This document shows positions 12,415-27,514 of a stretch of 64,000 nucleotides of DNA, in pieces. The DNA comes from Apostichopus californicus. Taxonomy: Eukaryota; Echinodermata; Holothuroidea; Aspidochirotida; Stichopodidae. Position 1 is the first letter of the stretch, and each line of letters begins with the position of its first letter. The notes beneath the pieces were generated by a model that saw nothing but the letters and a program-made list of their open reading frames with translations, was not told the DNA's origin and made no database searches. Made by a program: the position numbers and the translations under genes. The DNA lies in NCBI GenBank assembly GCA_020650975.1, contig JAIPMN010000453.1:15925-79924 (forward strand). Direction: 5' to 3'.

Positions 12415-15400
12415 CAATTGAAATAATGAAGAACAAGTTTTTTTAAAAAATTGAAAAAATACTTTGGAAATTGAATCGCCTTGATATAAATATAAAGGGT
12501 TGTTTTTAAACTTGATTGTTAACTTTCGTTTGGTGAAAACTAGGAGGGTGGGTATCTTTTAGTCTGATCAGAGATGATCTCATTTTGAGTAAATAATGCT
12601 CTTTCCTGTCCCCCGTCCAACTCCCCTCCCCCCTCCCCATCGTCCCTGGAGTTACTTAACGACTTCACAGGAGGACCCACAAACCCAACAAGGAAGTGGC
12701 CCCTGTTCATCCAAACCTCAATTTGTCCTAATGTCTACAACAGTCATGCAAATGGCTTCAATGGAGCAGTTCAGCAACAACCTAACCATTGTGGCAGGAA
12801 GGTCTCTTAGGATTTCTGAGACTAAGTTTGTTATTCAAATTTATTATTATTCAAGAGAACACATTTCTTAGAATGATTCATTGATATTCCAGCAAGTTTT
12901 TTAATTCTTCAGTTATCCCTTCCACAGAAAGACAAAAACACTTTGCTAATCTGAGAACCGGCTGTTTAATTGTTCTGAGCCAACCATCTGTATTTCCTCC
13001 CCTCAGATCCTAAATTATGCATGTATACATACCAGGGGGATAGAGGGGGGGGGGGGAGCATATCATCTGAATAATAGCAACATCTGGATACTTTTAACCT
13101 TGCCAACCAGCAATAAGAAAACTGAGATTTATACAGTTAGCTGTCAGCAATGACTTCATTCATTTGTTGCTAATGCTTCTTTTTGCAGATTTAATTTGGT
13201 GATTATTTTGATTGCATCTGTTGCTACTACTTTGCCTAAATTGTGGAAGGGAAATAGCTGCAGCACTGACAGGCATTTTAATTAGCCATATACACAGTAA
13301 AAGTCACAAAATGGAGACCATTAACACATAACAGTGAAAATATGGGTTGCTATATATAGTCAACATTGTACAATTTGGGCTAATGGTTTAAAATAACTAA
13401 CTGTGTGCAATGCAATGACAGAACTTTGAATTACTCGCTTATTCGTTGAATTATTCGCTTCAATTCTTCTTGAATTATTAGCATATGCAGAGAGAGATCT
13501 GTTGAGACAAGCAACCTATTTTGCTGTTAAATAAATCAAGTTTATGGTATTTTGTGATGACAAATGATACATAAAAAAGAATTCTCTTAAAGTTTTAAAA
13601 TACAGCTCCCTAGATGAGTACTACTCAAATTATATCAGAGTCATATACTAGTATTTCAGTTTCATTACATGTTATAGATAATTGTATATGAAACTAGAAT
13701 TTCAGACTGTTGATCTCAATATGTCCTCAATCATGTCTCCCCTCATCCATACAATACAAAGAAAACTTGCAAGAGCATTTCAAATCATATCCTGAAATTA
13801 CATTCATAAATAATGCACTTCGCTGAACATAGCAGAAGATATCAAACACTGGAAGTCAATATAATGCTAAATATCAAATAAACACAGAAATGAAACAAAT
13901 AGTCGAGGAAGATAAACCAAATATGAATATAAATAACCTTCATTAGTTTTTAATATGAAGCTTAGTTACCAACTAAAATAGTACGTTACCTGACACACAT
14001 GCTGCCACAGTTACCACATCGTTCGAGTAAGCTTTAAAAATTATACAGCAAATTTGTAAAAACGAACACTTCCTTCTTCCTCGGGTAGACTTCCAACTCC
14101 TTTAAAACCAAAATGCCCCCTGCACTCCTTTAATCTTTGAAATTTAAAACCAACTTATTATCCAGCAAGCTCCTTTTCTAAGACCTGAAAAGCTTTCTTA
14201 CTTCCCCCCAGGGCCAGCTGTTTGTCTTCTTTTGCCTCCAAGCCAAGCAATGCAGACCTCTGCACATTCATTTCCCTACTAATGTAAACCCCAGGAAAAT
14301 TAATGGCGCAAAGAGACTCTACAGTTACCTAGCTCTCTACGCTATCAACACAAAACAGACCAACTTGTTTTCTGCAATGCCATATTGTGCCAAGTTTCTC
14401 TAAACCGCAAATTAAAGGAGTGACGAGGGATTGAACAAAATTGGAATCTCTGGCAGTCTCTTCAACCGCTTTCAAGTTTGCTATCACCAATGTTGATGGT
14501 ACATTGTGCAATTCAAGCCAGCACTCCTGAATATGACTCACATATAGGTGTAATGTCGTGTTGTGTTTTTAAGTGGAAAGTATTTCTGCAACTGCCAGGA
14601 CTTTTCCTTGCAACAGTACCAGGACATAAACCATGAAGAACGAAACTAAAAGGGTGACAAAGTTTAAAGCCTTACATGATGAAAACGCATCAGTCAGCAT
14701 GACATTTTGGGGTGGTGTTTTTTTTGTTCTTTTTCAATGCTTGAAAGGACACATGGGATCAATTTTGGAATGGCTAGAAATTCTTAACAGGGCATTTTTT
14801 TAGGGTTTTGTTCTACAGGATTCATAAAAGTGGTTTGAAGCAGCTGTTTGCAGTTGGTTCATGAATGCCAGCCAATCTCAGAAAAAAATATCTTCACCAC
14901 AAATCTGGCAAATTTTTACTCATAAAATTCAAAATTTGATTAATTTTAAGGCACAGTCGGTCATCGTTTCAACTCAGGAACACCCCACCCGGGAGGATAT
15001 TACTATGATCAAACAAGATTGTATAAGCCTGTTTTCGTGATCCAGCACATGATAGTACAAACTCGTAGATTTGGGAGACTTGGACAAGAAACTGTCCTAG
15101 TTCTTCAGTGTTGCCAAGCAGACTATCCTACAGTTTCACTACTTTACCAAATCATACAGAGGAGTAATTCCCTTCATCACACTGGCACTGTTTATCCTTG
15201 ACAAAATGGAGCCCAGTGATATCTGATTGTTTTCAAAGGGCTAAATCTCCCGATTTTGGACATCTGTTATGACGTTTAAGGATTGCGTTTACAATATAAA
15301 TTCTGTTCAAAGTGTAATTTGCATGGCAGAAGGCCTTACCCTGCTAACCTAACCTATTATGTCCAACTGTTTTTATAGTACCTGGGAATGATATGTTATC

Positions 15401-18400
15401 TCTCCACAGTCCAACAGATGATCCTGTAATGAAAACAACCTCTTTTAGACATGACTTCTTAAAAAAGTTAATTACAGAATATAACATCTTTCACAGAGAG
15501 GACCTATAAATGGCCTCATTTTTTGAAAGTGGAGTCATAAAACATCCCATGGATACCAAAATATATCAATACAGATTTATATGGGGGGAGGGGAGGGGGA
15601 AGGAGATTTTGGTCATGAATCTCCAACATTATTGACTGGACTAGGACATCCCTTACGATTTTGTCTTTCCACACAAGAACATTGTTTTACACAGTTGAAT
15701 TGCATCTTGTTAATTCTAAATAAATTGTCACCCCACACCCATAATTGTATCATCATGTTTAAGAAAGAAATGGAAATATTAAAAAAAAATCTCTTTCTAT
15801 TTATTGTTCCAAATCTGTTGTTTTGAAGGGAATTTTGGAGTGGGGGAGGGGAGGGGGGAGATTTGCATCATTAATGAATTTCAGTATCAACTTCAAACTC
15901 CATTAAAATATACTAGCTCAGACGAGAGACCAGCAAGGCTTAATTTTTCTAGAAATTAAAAATAATTATCTTAATTTTGATAATACATAATAGTTACTTT
16001 ATTGTGTATATGCTACGTTTGTCTGCAGTATACCTATACATCTTCACCCTAAATAATCATTAACTTCCTTTGACTTACTTTCCCTTTTGGTCTCACTGAC
16101 GACTTTACGTGCTATATAAAGTTTTTGTCCCAAAAATTTAACATAATGCTTTGGCCGAATTAGTTGATCATTAACAGACCGTACAGTATGTTTCCTTAAC
16201 ATCATCTGTACATTACCACCAGAATAAAGCAAAAACCAGTTAATGAGAGCAACAAAGCAACCTTTTTATTTCTTTCGTAACCCGAGCACCTCGACCTATC
16301 AAAGGAACCCATCTTCCACTGTTCCGATTATTCTACATAACACTAAATCAACTCCAACTAAGTTGAGGTTTTACTTCACCAAATAACACTCAAAGAAAAA
16401 ACAATAATAATCAAAATAATTATACAAAACAAAATCATAACCTTTCCTCTTATCTACACAGTGGTGACAAGAAGAAAAAAACTCAACCGAGAACATAGCT
16501 CAAATAACAAGGCCACCAGCATGTTATAACTTAAACATATTCACAAAATTAAAACCCATTATTAAACAACAGCTGACAGCTGATGTTCTCCTTCTATGCA
16601 GCCCACCCCCCCCCCCCTCGCTGCTGAGAAGTACATTAGGCTAAAATCTAACAGCCATTGTAACTTCTCTTGGCTACAATGCCACCTTTAACACACTCAT
16701 CTGCCACACAAAATGTCAACAGCAATAATGCTATGTAGAGAGGCTTACTCAGGGATCTTCTCAACAAAATGACTCAGCTCTTCAATATACAAAATTGTGA
16801 ACACAAGTTAATAATGTTTGTGACTGCAGTCTTCATGCCTGAAGGGGATGAAAGGTTATGCATTTGAAGCACTGGTACAGTAGGAGTGATAATATCACTG
16901 AGGCCATTTTTTTGTGTTAATATATAATCCACAGCGCATAAACAGATTTCTATGTTGTGCTATGCAAACTGAACCAATCATCTATGTTTATGCACAACAT
17001 GGACGCATAGATACTATCCATGACTACATCCACAACCAACATCTTTTTCATCAACATCATTACAACCAAGTATCTTTCCCACTATCCATAAACCCTCATT
17101 TTTTTTCCCAGCAAATAATAAACAACTTCAACAACAAACTGATTATGACAATATTCATTTCATCGCTTTTGCAATGAAGAAAATAACTCAAATTAATTTG
17201 CAACCTTCCTATGATACGGTTCTTTCACTCAGCGCTTTTCATTTCAGTTTGTGATTGGTGTAGAACAACTAAAACAATATATCTTATACATACTTCACAC
17301 TCTTGGGTGATAGCGATTGTCAAGTTTGGCAAATGTTCATGAAATGTGCTGCAAATCTGATAAAGATGCCCCCTCTAGCACATAATAAAGTCTTGTTGTG
17401 AGAAATTGTGAGAAAATATGAAATGGGGAGAAAGCATCATCTTCATAACAATATACACCAGGGAGAGTACTTGACTATGAATTATAATTAAACTGAACTA
17501 GAAAGAGAATTACATCTCAGTTACGAATTAAGCAAGAGAAAAAGGCGAGAATGACTTTATGAATATTCAGTATGTACTGACATTAAAGTAGATTTCTTGG
17601 CGACTACAATATTGTTAACATAGAGACAACATGTACATGTATACAGGCATTTATGAAGATCTCAATAGGTTAAAGGTCATTAGCATTAATACTTTAAAGG
17701 AGTCTGAGGAAAATATACACCAGGAAACACCGGAGTAACTTATACTGTAACAACTACTTAATATACTTTGATTGTTTATATGTAAAGTTTATTAATGATT
17801 AACAAAGGAAACAAAATTCATGGATTGCACAAGCAGCTATCAGATTGCAACTTGGCAGGTGGAAAATACAAGAAAAGGAAACTTTGAACAATGACAAGAG
17901 GACCTTTTCAGAAAACTACAAGATGTGAAAAGCAGACATTATAATCTATAGTACTTCAACTGGATAGAAACATGATAAGTTTTTGAAAACTGCTGCTTGC
18001 TAAAGATTGTGATTAATGGTATGATGTCCCTGTTCTAAAGTATTAAAGTATTATGAAATGGTTCAAGAGCTCAGGAAGTGGTTAAAGATGACTGAATTAA
18101 TGTATCCACTCTAAACATCCATATCTCCATCCTATCTCTCTTGATTGACTCCAGAGCAACAACCATAACAAGCTATGCCAGAGGTCAAAGTTCACAGTCT
18201 CCAGCATTAAAGGTGCCAACAGGAATTCCAGTAAAAACCTCACAAATACAAGAGAGAACCCAATTTTACTGGCGGCCAACAGGGCAATTTTTTGAAGGAT
18301 TTTTTCTGGTCGTACCTCGGCCAACCAGGCCAAATTAAATTTTGTTTTTCTGAACAGTAGATTTGGTTGTCCGACAAAAACATGTATAACAAATTAACAA

Positions 18401-19611
18401 TGACCAGTGTAGTAAGTCACTGTAGGATGTGAAGTATAGGAGAGATGTTTAGGTTGGTGAATAGAATACCAACACTGGAGGTAATCAGCAATTTATTATT
18501 TTACTTAGTTTGGGGGGTGTATTTAGTTGCAATGCAATCTCTGAAATTGACGTAAACAACTAGTTCTCCTCCGGACAACCTCCACAGCCGGTTTTGGTTG
18601 TCCGAATGAGGAATTTGGTCGTCTATGGCTATTAGACTGCCATCAAAAGTTTGCCATGGGCAAACATTCGTTCTTGACGCTCCGACATTGTTTATCTTGG
18701 ACTCTCCGAGGGAAGCCATGTCACCCAAATCACATGATTGGACTGCATTATAACTATCCAACGTCTGTGACAGCTGAAGATTGGGATTATTCAGGTTTAA
18801 TCAGAGAGACCAGCCACTTTTGACAGAGCGCACAATAATTGTTAGTGACGTTAACATTTCAGCGACCAAGGACGACGTTACAGCTATTACTTGCAATGTC
18901 CGATTCTCGTACAACCACCATATTTCAAAACAGATCTCATTAAAGCGACGATGACAGGACAGGAGACAAGAAATACACTGTCAAAGTCAAACCCAAAATA
19001 AATCCTTTCCTATAGATTATAATCTAACTTTCTGTAGAGTACCCCTATTCAATTTCAAGGGACGATTCTTTGCTTAAGAGGAATTCACCAACCAGTATGC
19101 AATTCCACATCAGACTGAGCTTCAAGTTGCCCTAAAGCTATCTTGCAATTTAGCAATCTGTCCTTTCCATATGGGCAACAGCTTCCACGTGAATTACTGC
19201 TGTTGGAGAAATTGAGGCCAAGCAAAGGGGTGGTTAAAAATATTTATGCCTTGTACAAAGTCATCCAGCTTTTTATTTCTTTCTTTTTTTAGATGCTTCT
19301 TTATTGCTGTTGTTGTTGGTGATGATGTTGTTCTTGTTTTGACTTCTTTGTTATTTATGACATACTAGACTTGAGGCTTTCTAAGAAAAAATCCCAAATG
19401 AACAAACCAATGCAAGGTTTGTGTTCAAACCAATAGTTGGCATCAGTATAGGGAGACAGAACTGTGTATTACAAACCTTAGCCTGAATCTGTTAAAATCC
19501 TGGAAAAAAACAAAAACACAAGCCCAAAGACATACTGCTAATGTATTTCTCAAGTTATTCTTACTTCATATTTCAAAAGACGTTGCTTAATTATAAAGAT
19601 TTTAGGTACGA

Positions 19612-19942
19612 TGCATATATATACTATACAATACAATACATAGATACTGTACAATACATACATACATACTATATAATACATCATACATACACATTGTATA
19701 ATACATACATACATACTGTATAATACATTCTGTACAATACATACATACTGTATAATACTTATATACATACATACATACATAGATACTGTAAAATACATAC
19801 ATACTATACAATACATACATACACACTGTAATAATACATACATACTGTACAACACATACATACTGTATAATACATACTGTACAACACATGTATACTATAT
19901 ATACTGTACAATCCATATATACTGTACAATGCATGTACTGTA
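19612..19942. repeat. ATAC/ATACTGTA microsatellite
   Basis: About 330 bp of ATACATAC tetramers with interspersed TACTGTATAAT and TACTGTACAAT blocks. The blocks recur with a spacing of roughly 20-50 bases, so it is a compound array. Minus-strand frames rich in Tyr, Cys, Met and Val come from the repeat. Confidence 0.9.
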
Positions 19943-21194
19943 CAAGGCTACACAAACATTTGCAATTAGTTGATTCTATAGCAAACATCTATTGTTGTTA
20001 ATAATCATCACTGACCTGACCTATTATCATTCATATCTGTTTCTATCCATATTTTGGGGCACTGTAACTTGTATTTCATTCTAACATGCAGTGACAGAGT
20101 GTAAATGAACAGTATCTGTTTGTAATTCTTACAACCCTTTAATTCTGTAGTCTTTATAAATATAGGGTGAATTGCCTTTGAACCACAAAGTCTTTAAAGT
20201 TATTAAAAACCCATTCTATATCTCTTCCTTCCCACTAAACTGTAATACAGTACTCCCAATGTGCAAATTGTTAATCAACAACCTCCTTGTGCTTAAAACC
20301 AACCACAAACTTGCCCACCTTCTCTGAATACCAACAGTGGTAGATAGAACAATAGAAACCAGTCATACAAAAAAACAGTCCTGCCCTGCTACCCCCCCCC
20401 CCTTAGTAAAGACTGACATCATCAGAAAATACCTCAGACAAAACTTAACCAAGCCCACCACAATATACTTGCTACTTCCCTCCTGAAATGTTTTTCTTTC
20501 CCTTTTAGATTAGTCTGATTTCTGACCTATCTGAAAAAGTGCAGTGTCATTCTCATAACAACAAAACCACAGGGTTCAAAAGCCTTATTTTAATGGGTAC
20601 TGCTTTCCAAGAAGGACTCCCAGATCTAGAGTAAAATGTACTTAATCAGATCAAGGATGTTCACAGTTGAGGTTTCACAGGTTAAACATAAAGATTGCAT
20701 TAGCACTTACTGTACCTAGCACTACTGTACCTTAAAATGAAACTCGTAGCCTACAGCAAACATTTTGTAACTAATTTATAGCTTAATCAGTTTGTTATCT
20801 AGCTAATTATTCTAATGCCTCTCCTAGTAATAAACATTGTATTATCAGGCAAGAATTGGCTGGCATGAAGGTTTGCTTAGAACAGTTATATAAATTGTAC
20901 AGACTGGAAACTAAGACTCTCTCCAGACATGAGAGAGAGAGTGAGTGGTATGGTCATCAGGAAGCAGGTAGTCAACAGGGAGCAATATAAAAAATTAAGA
21001 TTGTCGGGAAAGAAAACTTAGTTTATTACAAAGTATTGGATCAAGGAATGGGAACTAGATAGAATAAGACAACCCCCCCCCCCCAGTTGGTAGATGTAGG
21101 AAAGACTTCTTCCAGACAATGAAGTCCGAAACACGGTTAAAAATACGTAGGACAAAATGTGATTCAAAGGGAAGGCAAGAGTGTCACCAGTATA

Positions 21195-21275
21195 GGCTTC
21201 TATATGTCATGAATGGTTTCTATGCGTCATGAATGGCTTCTATATGTCATGAATGGCTGCTATACGTCATGAAAG
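21195..21275. repeat. 20-bp minisatellite, first block (4 units)
   Basis: Units of the form GGCTTCTATATGTCATGAAT with TATACGTC or TATGCGTC variants. The same unit reappears 346 bases later. Confidence 0.9.
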
Positions 21276-21620
21276 TAAAGTACACACTGCTGCTAGAAAT
21301 GACTTCATAAGACTAGCTAAGAATATACATAGTTCTAAAGATCACCCACTTCACTCCGAGTTGATCTCTCTGTGCAATAGAACAAACAAATACAATCTAT
21401 GAAATCCTTCTATCTTGCCAACTTTTAGAATTATGCTTTTTAAGAACTCATTTATCTACAGAGCAGCCATTTTATATTCAAAATGGGTTCTTAGAATCTC
21501 TGTTATAATCCTTTTAATCTTTCAACCTTCTAATCCTCCATCTTATTACTTATTTGTTCATGCTTTCATGATTGTACATTTTACGTCTTTTGTGTATCAT
21601 TATTATGTGTCCTATTTATA

Positions 21621-21729
21621 AATGGCTTCTATATGTCATGAAAGGCTTCTATACGTCATGAATGGCTTCTATATGTCATGAATGGCTTCTATACGTCATG
21701 AATGGCTTCTATACGTCATGAATGGCTGA
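21621..21729. repeat. 20-bp minisatellite, second block (about 5.5 units)
   Basis: Same unit as 21195-21275, in phase and orientation, with the same ATATG/ATACG alternation. Both blocks were probably one array split by the 21276-21620 sequence. Confidence 0.9.
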
Positions 21730-21754
21730 TATGGAAGACATGATCGGTGATGAC

Positions 21755-21885
21755 CCAGAGGAGGGTTAAGAGGAGGGGGTGGGAGGGGAGTGGGATGTAG
21801 TGCTAAAATGTTATTAGGCTAGGTATGTTGGAAGGTGCGATAGTAGAGTAGAGACAGGTAACAGAGGAGTGCAGCAGCTGTTACA
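21755..21885 (+). repeat. Dispersed AGTGCTAA repeat, copy 1
   Basis: A G-rich head leads into TAGTGCTAAAATGTTATTAG, then GCTAGGTATGTTGGAAGG, and ends with AGACAGGTAACAGAGGAG. Related copies occur at 27515-27640, 27715-27830 and 34640-34770, all in the same orientation. The size (about 130 bp) fits a SINE or MITE; no A/B box or inverted ends are evident. Confidence 0.65.
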
Positions 21886-24800
21886 AAATTTACGCAACTT
21901 TTACATTCATTGATTGGATGGGGTGTTCTTCAATTCTGTTTGTTCTATAAACGTTTCTTGGACAAAGGGGGAGAAATTGTGGAAAAAATATCCTCTCCAG
22001 TGGAAAGGTAAATAAACTGAAAAACCAATCACATATATCTTTTAAAAAAAATGATCCTGTACTGTTAGTCCTCTCTAACTGGTTAAATATTCCTGGGTTT
22101 TGCCTTAAATTACTGATCTTTACTTCAATGTTTGAGTGTATTATTGAGACTATATTTACTCCACAAACAACCTAGGCAGTAGGACTCGTTTAACTCACAC
22201 AGCCACCTCGACAGTTTCTAAAACTAAAGTAAATAATATAAGCAGATCCGTCGACATGGTATAAATCACCTCAAGGATGCTGAAGACACAAAAGCGCCTT
22301 TAAAGTGAACTTTGCTTGGTGTTGGATTTACGTTGAATGTCATTCGGTATATCTCTGTTCCAGCATGTTTACCAACAGCTTATTGACATCCTTAGCTGCA
22401 GATGTGCATTTGTTTGCGTTCACAGGGTATCTCATCCATTGTCAGTTTTCTCCGCTTCCCGTGGTGAAGGTCAAAGGTACAAACGTTTTAGTTTTAGTTT
22501 TAGTCCACTTAGCTCACTGTAATTAAAGGTGCATCATGTCGAAGTAAGAGAGAGTGAGGTTTCCCATCCATGTTTGAATTATCGAGTCATAACAAGATCA
22601 TAATCAAACAGTTTTATAGCTTTAATGCTCGGATAACAAGTTTGAAACAACTACCTCCAATGGGAGCATCCAAATATTATCAACTAAAACACACTCTCTC
22701 TCTCTCTCTGGGAAATATCTCAGGGTTAATGCATGTTATGTTGAAACTGCTGGTAAACTGTCACAATGACAATTTTTATGCATTTTTACGAGTTACAGGA
22801 CATGAATAAGACCAGTAGAAGTAACAATTCCACTCGTTATTGAGTAAGAGTACAAGGTTCTCAGTGAGAGTATCGGTATTACTACACTGGTGCCTAGATA
22901 CTACATTCCCAACATGTACAAGTATGAGCACAAATTGACTACAGTGAGTACAGGTACAGGTAGGTAATTTGTGATGTAATACTAATAGAACACACTCGCA
23001 CACACCACTGCTATCCCAATACAATGTAACAAGCAATGGGCCTAAATGATAAAGTTTGCATAAAAAGTTTGGTACCTTATTCCAGGTAAATTATATTTCT
23101 AAATATAATATAATATAAATATGTGGAAAACTGTTTATCTGAGAGGAGGAGGGGTGTATCAAGTAGACACTAGTGGCTCCTGGTGTGTTAGTTGATGGTA
23201 GCGTAAGCAAAGATGTGGCCAAATAAAATGTTACATGTCTGTACATTAGACTGTGTACCACCAAGAAAATGTATTGTATGCATATATCGGCAAATGGAAT
23301 GAAATTATGCATCATGGGTAATTAAACACTCCCTGTTGTTGTTACTGTAGCTAGGTAGATCAGAATGTGTATATCATGTTCAAATGAGACAAGCACGAGA
23401 GGAATGGAGTTAATACCTCAACATCCGCAATATCTGTTGTTGCAGCTAAAAATGGTCACTCCAATCACCAAATACTATCAGTTTTGATGACATCATCATT
23501 GTATTAATAACTATGACATCATTAGTTATGGGCTATCAATTTCTCGGTGCATTGCAAGTTTACACTCACGGTAGATCACAAGACACTGACTATGTTTACA
23601 TCATTACAAATTCGAATGAGAATTACAAATTAAGTACGAAACCTCATTCTCCCTGTAAAAGATTGTTAATCGTTACTTTAGGACAAAAGTGAAGCATCTA
23701 ACATAAAACAGAAAAGATAAGAAAGGGAGAAACTTAGATTAACTTCCATTTTGTTAGAACACTGAAACATGCCTCGAGGAAAGGGGAAGCAATTTCAGGA
23801 AGCTGGATTGCATTTTATGATAAACTTAAATGCCAGGGGGAAGTCATCAAAATTGGCTGTACTTACTGGTTAAATATATATGGTTACATATGGAGCATGA
23901 TTTATTTGTTATCACAACACATATTGCTATTCAAACGGGCATGAATGCTAATTGTTGGTATATTTACAGAGATATACAGCACGTTTGGAAAATATGAAGT
24001 ATTTTCTGTTCCCTTTGAGAAAAAAGAATTCATAGTTCTCAAAACATCTACACAACACAAGGACACTATAGCTTTAACTGATATATCATCATTGCAAACA
24101 CTGACTGTTACGTTCCCATGGTTCCAGCTGTTTATTAATTCAACAGATTTATAGATCTTGTAAGATTCAAGTGAAATGTTAAAATGTATTCTTTCTTGTT
24201 TCTTTACTGTTTTGAGCAAAATAGATGTTTGACACATACTTTAAATTGATACATTAAACTTGATACCTTAACTGATCTACTGATCTGTTGATCTGCATTT
24301 TAAATTTTTAAACTTGAAATAAATCAACCAACAACCACATTCTTTACAATTGAAGGTTTTTATCAAGTACTTATGATTGTTGTTAATGTTCCATGAGCTA
24401 CTGTATCACTAAAAGCTGTTAACTCTGTCACTCAATAGATCAGGTTGCAAGAGAACCCAGCAAGATGAAGGAATCTGAAAATGCTGGGAAGAGTTAGCAA
24501 CAAATCACATTTTCACACTAAAACAGATTCCACATATATTTGGTAAACCCACAACATATCCATCTTTGTGACAATTAGTGTGTATACGTATTACATATAT
24601 TTACACACACTGCATCCACACATGCTCTCTATAGCCTCAGTCTAGATGATTGCACAACTGTTGAGTTGATCCCTGCATAGACTGTCTTTCTGTTACAATA
24701 TGAATACAGTACTGTACAATACACTACAATACATCAATATACTGTACACACACTTACACACACAAGCACTCGGCAACACAGCTCACAGGAGGTAGCATGC

Positions 24801-26480
24801 ACTTAACAGGAAACACATCACATGCCATATGGGTTATATTTGTAAGTGGGTAGAGTTTAGTAATTGCATGCGGTGACAAACATCTAGCAATAAAAGTATA
24901 ATAATATTGAGGGTAAATTGAGGCCTTTGAGGGCAATTAATGCAATGGAAAATTGGTGGGCGATACAACAATGGATTCATTCCTTTTGTGTACATGTAGA
25001 GCTACAAACAAAGGAACCTCAATAACGATGCATTATTCATCAACTACAGTTAAAAAGGTATAACTTTAATAAAAGATATGATCTCAAAGTTTCTTTTCTA
25101 TATGGGGAGGTAAATTAAAAGACTACATGTCAACGAACCATAACATATATACACAGTATTATTTGTACTGTGTTACAGTGTGAGCCAACACTTGCAACTG
25201 CACAAAATTGGAACATAAAATATGTATATATTTCCGAGTTTGATATTGTCAGGTGTGTCCTTGACCATACACGTAGGCCAATACTTGAGAACAATGACTG
25301 CACAGAACAGACAGCTCTTACTCAAGCAACATACTGGGACACACAGGACTGCACAAAGGAAGACACATTTGTGTGTTTGCTTAAGGTGCAGTTTGACAAT
25401 GACACACACCCACACATCATAACCTTACCTAGTTTAAAGGTTTGTCTGGATATATATATTTTTATTTTGTATAACTTTCAATGGGAACATTTAAGTGCAG
25501 GATGAGGAAAAGGGAAAGTGGGGGGGGGGGTGGGGGAGAGAGGAGGAGGAGGATGTTAATAGAAAAGATACATGTTTAGATTACGAACTGTAGGTAACAA
25601 GTAGAGTAAACTAAGTTGTGTGTGGATACTTCAGTATGTAGGATTGGCCGTCAGCAGTTGTTTATAAATTTGTCTAAAACATCTACTGTCTTCCAGAAAA
25701 ATATTGTTTCTGGCAATTTCTCATCACAAAGCAATTTAGAAATCAATATCATCATGCCTGTCCACAGAAACAAACTTGTTACAATAGATCAATAGCCCTG
25801 TAGATGGTACCACACTGAACTATAACCCTTTTATAATCTACTGTAAAGTAGTAAAGTCCAACATAGTAAAGTGTAAAGTCCAACTTTCATCAAGAACACT
25901 TCTAATTAAGCCTCTGGCTATATTATCTGTAATGAGGCCATATTCAGTCTCATATAATTGCTATGGTAACAATGATGACAGCATTGTATGGATACAAAAC
26001 ATACATAGAGTATGTAGCAGTCAACTTCCTAATATGCAAGGCCAAAGGAACTGGTAATCATTTGCAATAAATTGAGAGTAAAGGCAATATGCAATTGGAC
26101 AAACTCCTCTTCTCAATCTCTTTACAGGGATATATACATATTTAATGTCCTATGTGGGAGGTTTAAAAGCTCTCACAGAATAAAACTTATGAGCTGAGCT
26201 GGATAATTCTCAGTTGTGTCTAAAACGATAAAATGTAGACATGACAACACAAAAAAAAGGTGTATGACTATATGTCACGCATCATCTGCATTCCCCTCAG
26301 TCCTAACTGCACAAGTCAAAACTAACCCCGATTTAAGGGTAATTACAAATGGTAAAACCTGACCTGATTTGGGTACTAAAAATATGATACAGTACTTACA
26401 TACAGTATATGTCTGCAATCAACACACTCCAATCTACCTAAATATAACCACATCAGTACCATTTACCGCAATGTGCCCCT

Positions 26481-26533
26481 CCCCCCACTGACCCACTTGT
26501 AGAAACACCCCCACTGACCCACTTGTAGATCTA
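26481..26533. repeat. Two-copy 26-bp tandem duplication
   Basis: CCCACTGACCCACTTGTAGA is present twice, 26 bases apart, the second copy after AAACACC. Confidence 0.75.
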
Positions 26534-27514
26534 TACAGCACACACCCCAATTCCTCTTTTCTCTCAATCTAAATTTGTCTACTCTTAAAACCATGCATGC
26601 TTTGATCTAACCTAACTTATTCTCCTCTCGATATCTAAATAACAAAAATTGTCAGAGAAAGTCACCATCTCTCGATTAATTACGAGAATGGACATTGGTA
26701 ACCTTTACAGTCTCTACATTAACACACATAGGGACTGTTTCTATATAGGGTAATCAATGTATACTAACTTAATCCAACATCAGTTAGTAACAAGGGCAAA
26801 GTATGTCAAAATTTGAAAAGGTCTCGAGATTCTTCCACTCTAGTAGATGGGGGTTTCAATATTTAACAAATGAATAAAACACACACAAGGGATATATCTG
26901 AGATGAAACAACAAAACAAAAGACAAAACGAAAGACGAGAGACGAAACAGGGCTAAAACTCTCACTGAATGCATTTATTTGAAGAGGTTTAATAATCAAA
27001 TGGAAATGTACTTCAACCTAACAAACAAAAGAATCGGAATATGTGGGTCAGCAGTGCATTTCAGAACTAATTCATCATTCTTAAAGTGAACGTATCCACT
27101 GGCTGTCTCACTGCTAAGTAGATCAATTCACCAAAATGGATCTGACGTGCTTTCAACAATTTGTTTACCAAAATTCTAATTTTAGACTTTATTCAAATGT
27201 GAAGCTTTCTGGAGCATTTCGAATCCCGGCATATATGTACAGGCAAAGTATACTTTGCAGTAACTGCAAACTGGACTGATATAATACAGAGATGTTTAAC
27301 TTAACTACCTTTTCTAATTTCTTATGTGTCGCTCACTAGCGACATGATTTCTGGGTTGTCATCTCCCAACATTGTTCTTGTCACAGAAAAGTAGTCTGTG
27401 AAATCCCAAATTTATGTTAAGTTATTTAAAAAGAAGATGGTCACTTTCCCAAACTTTATTCGTTTTCTTTCTTTCTTTCTCAGTCCATCGCTCAGCACCT
27501 CTTCCTTTCGGATC

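Larger units (their letters stand above)
9713..19611. other. Non-coding stretch without recognised genes
   Basis: No protein family is recognised. The minus-strand frame 10381-10851 is interrupted once, and its first part has one hydrophobic segment (SIGFLLLFAFTLL), but nothing else supports it as a gene. A minus-strand frame at 14329-14526 follows an AG but ends in a stop and matches nothing I know. Other contents are the listed repeats, AC-rich microsatellites near 10270 and C/G runs near 13045 and 16606. Confidence 0.55.

Noticed and set aside
14329-14526. Minus-strand 65-codon frame after an AG
   Set aside because: The acceptor lacks a good pyrimidine tract, the frame ends in a stop right before a GT, and no family is recognised.
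19550-19988. Minus-strand frames of 103 and 128 codons rich in Tyr, Cys, Met and Val
   Set aside because: They are readings of the ATAC/ATACTGTA microsatellite and have no independent coding signal.
25170-25505. Plus-strand 111-codon frame with Cys and Asp/Thr-rich middle
   Set aside because: Protein-like in places, but no known motif, and length is compatible with chance; kept only as part of the non-coding block.
27205-27240. TTCGAATCCCGG resembling a tRNA T-loop
   Set aside because: No stems or anticodon arm can be formed around it, so it is not a tRNA gene.
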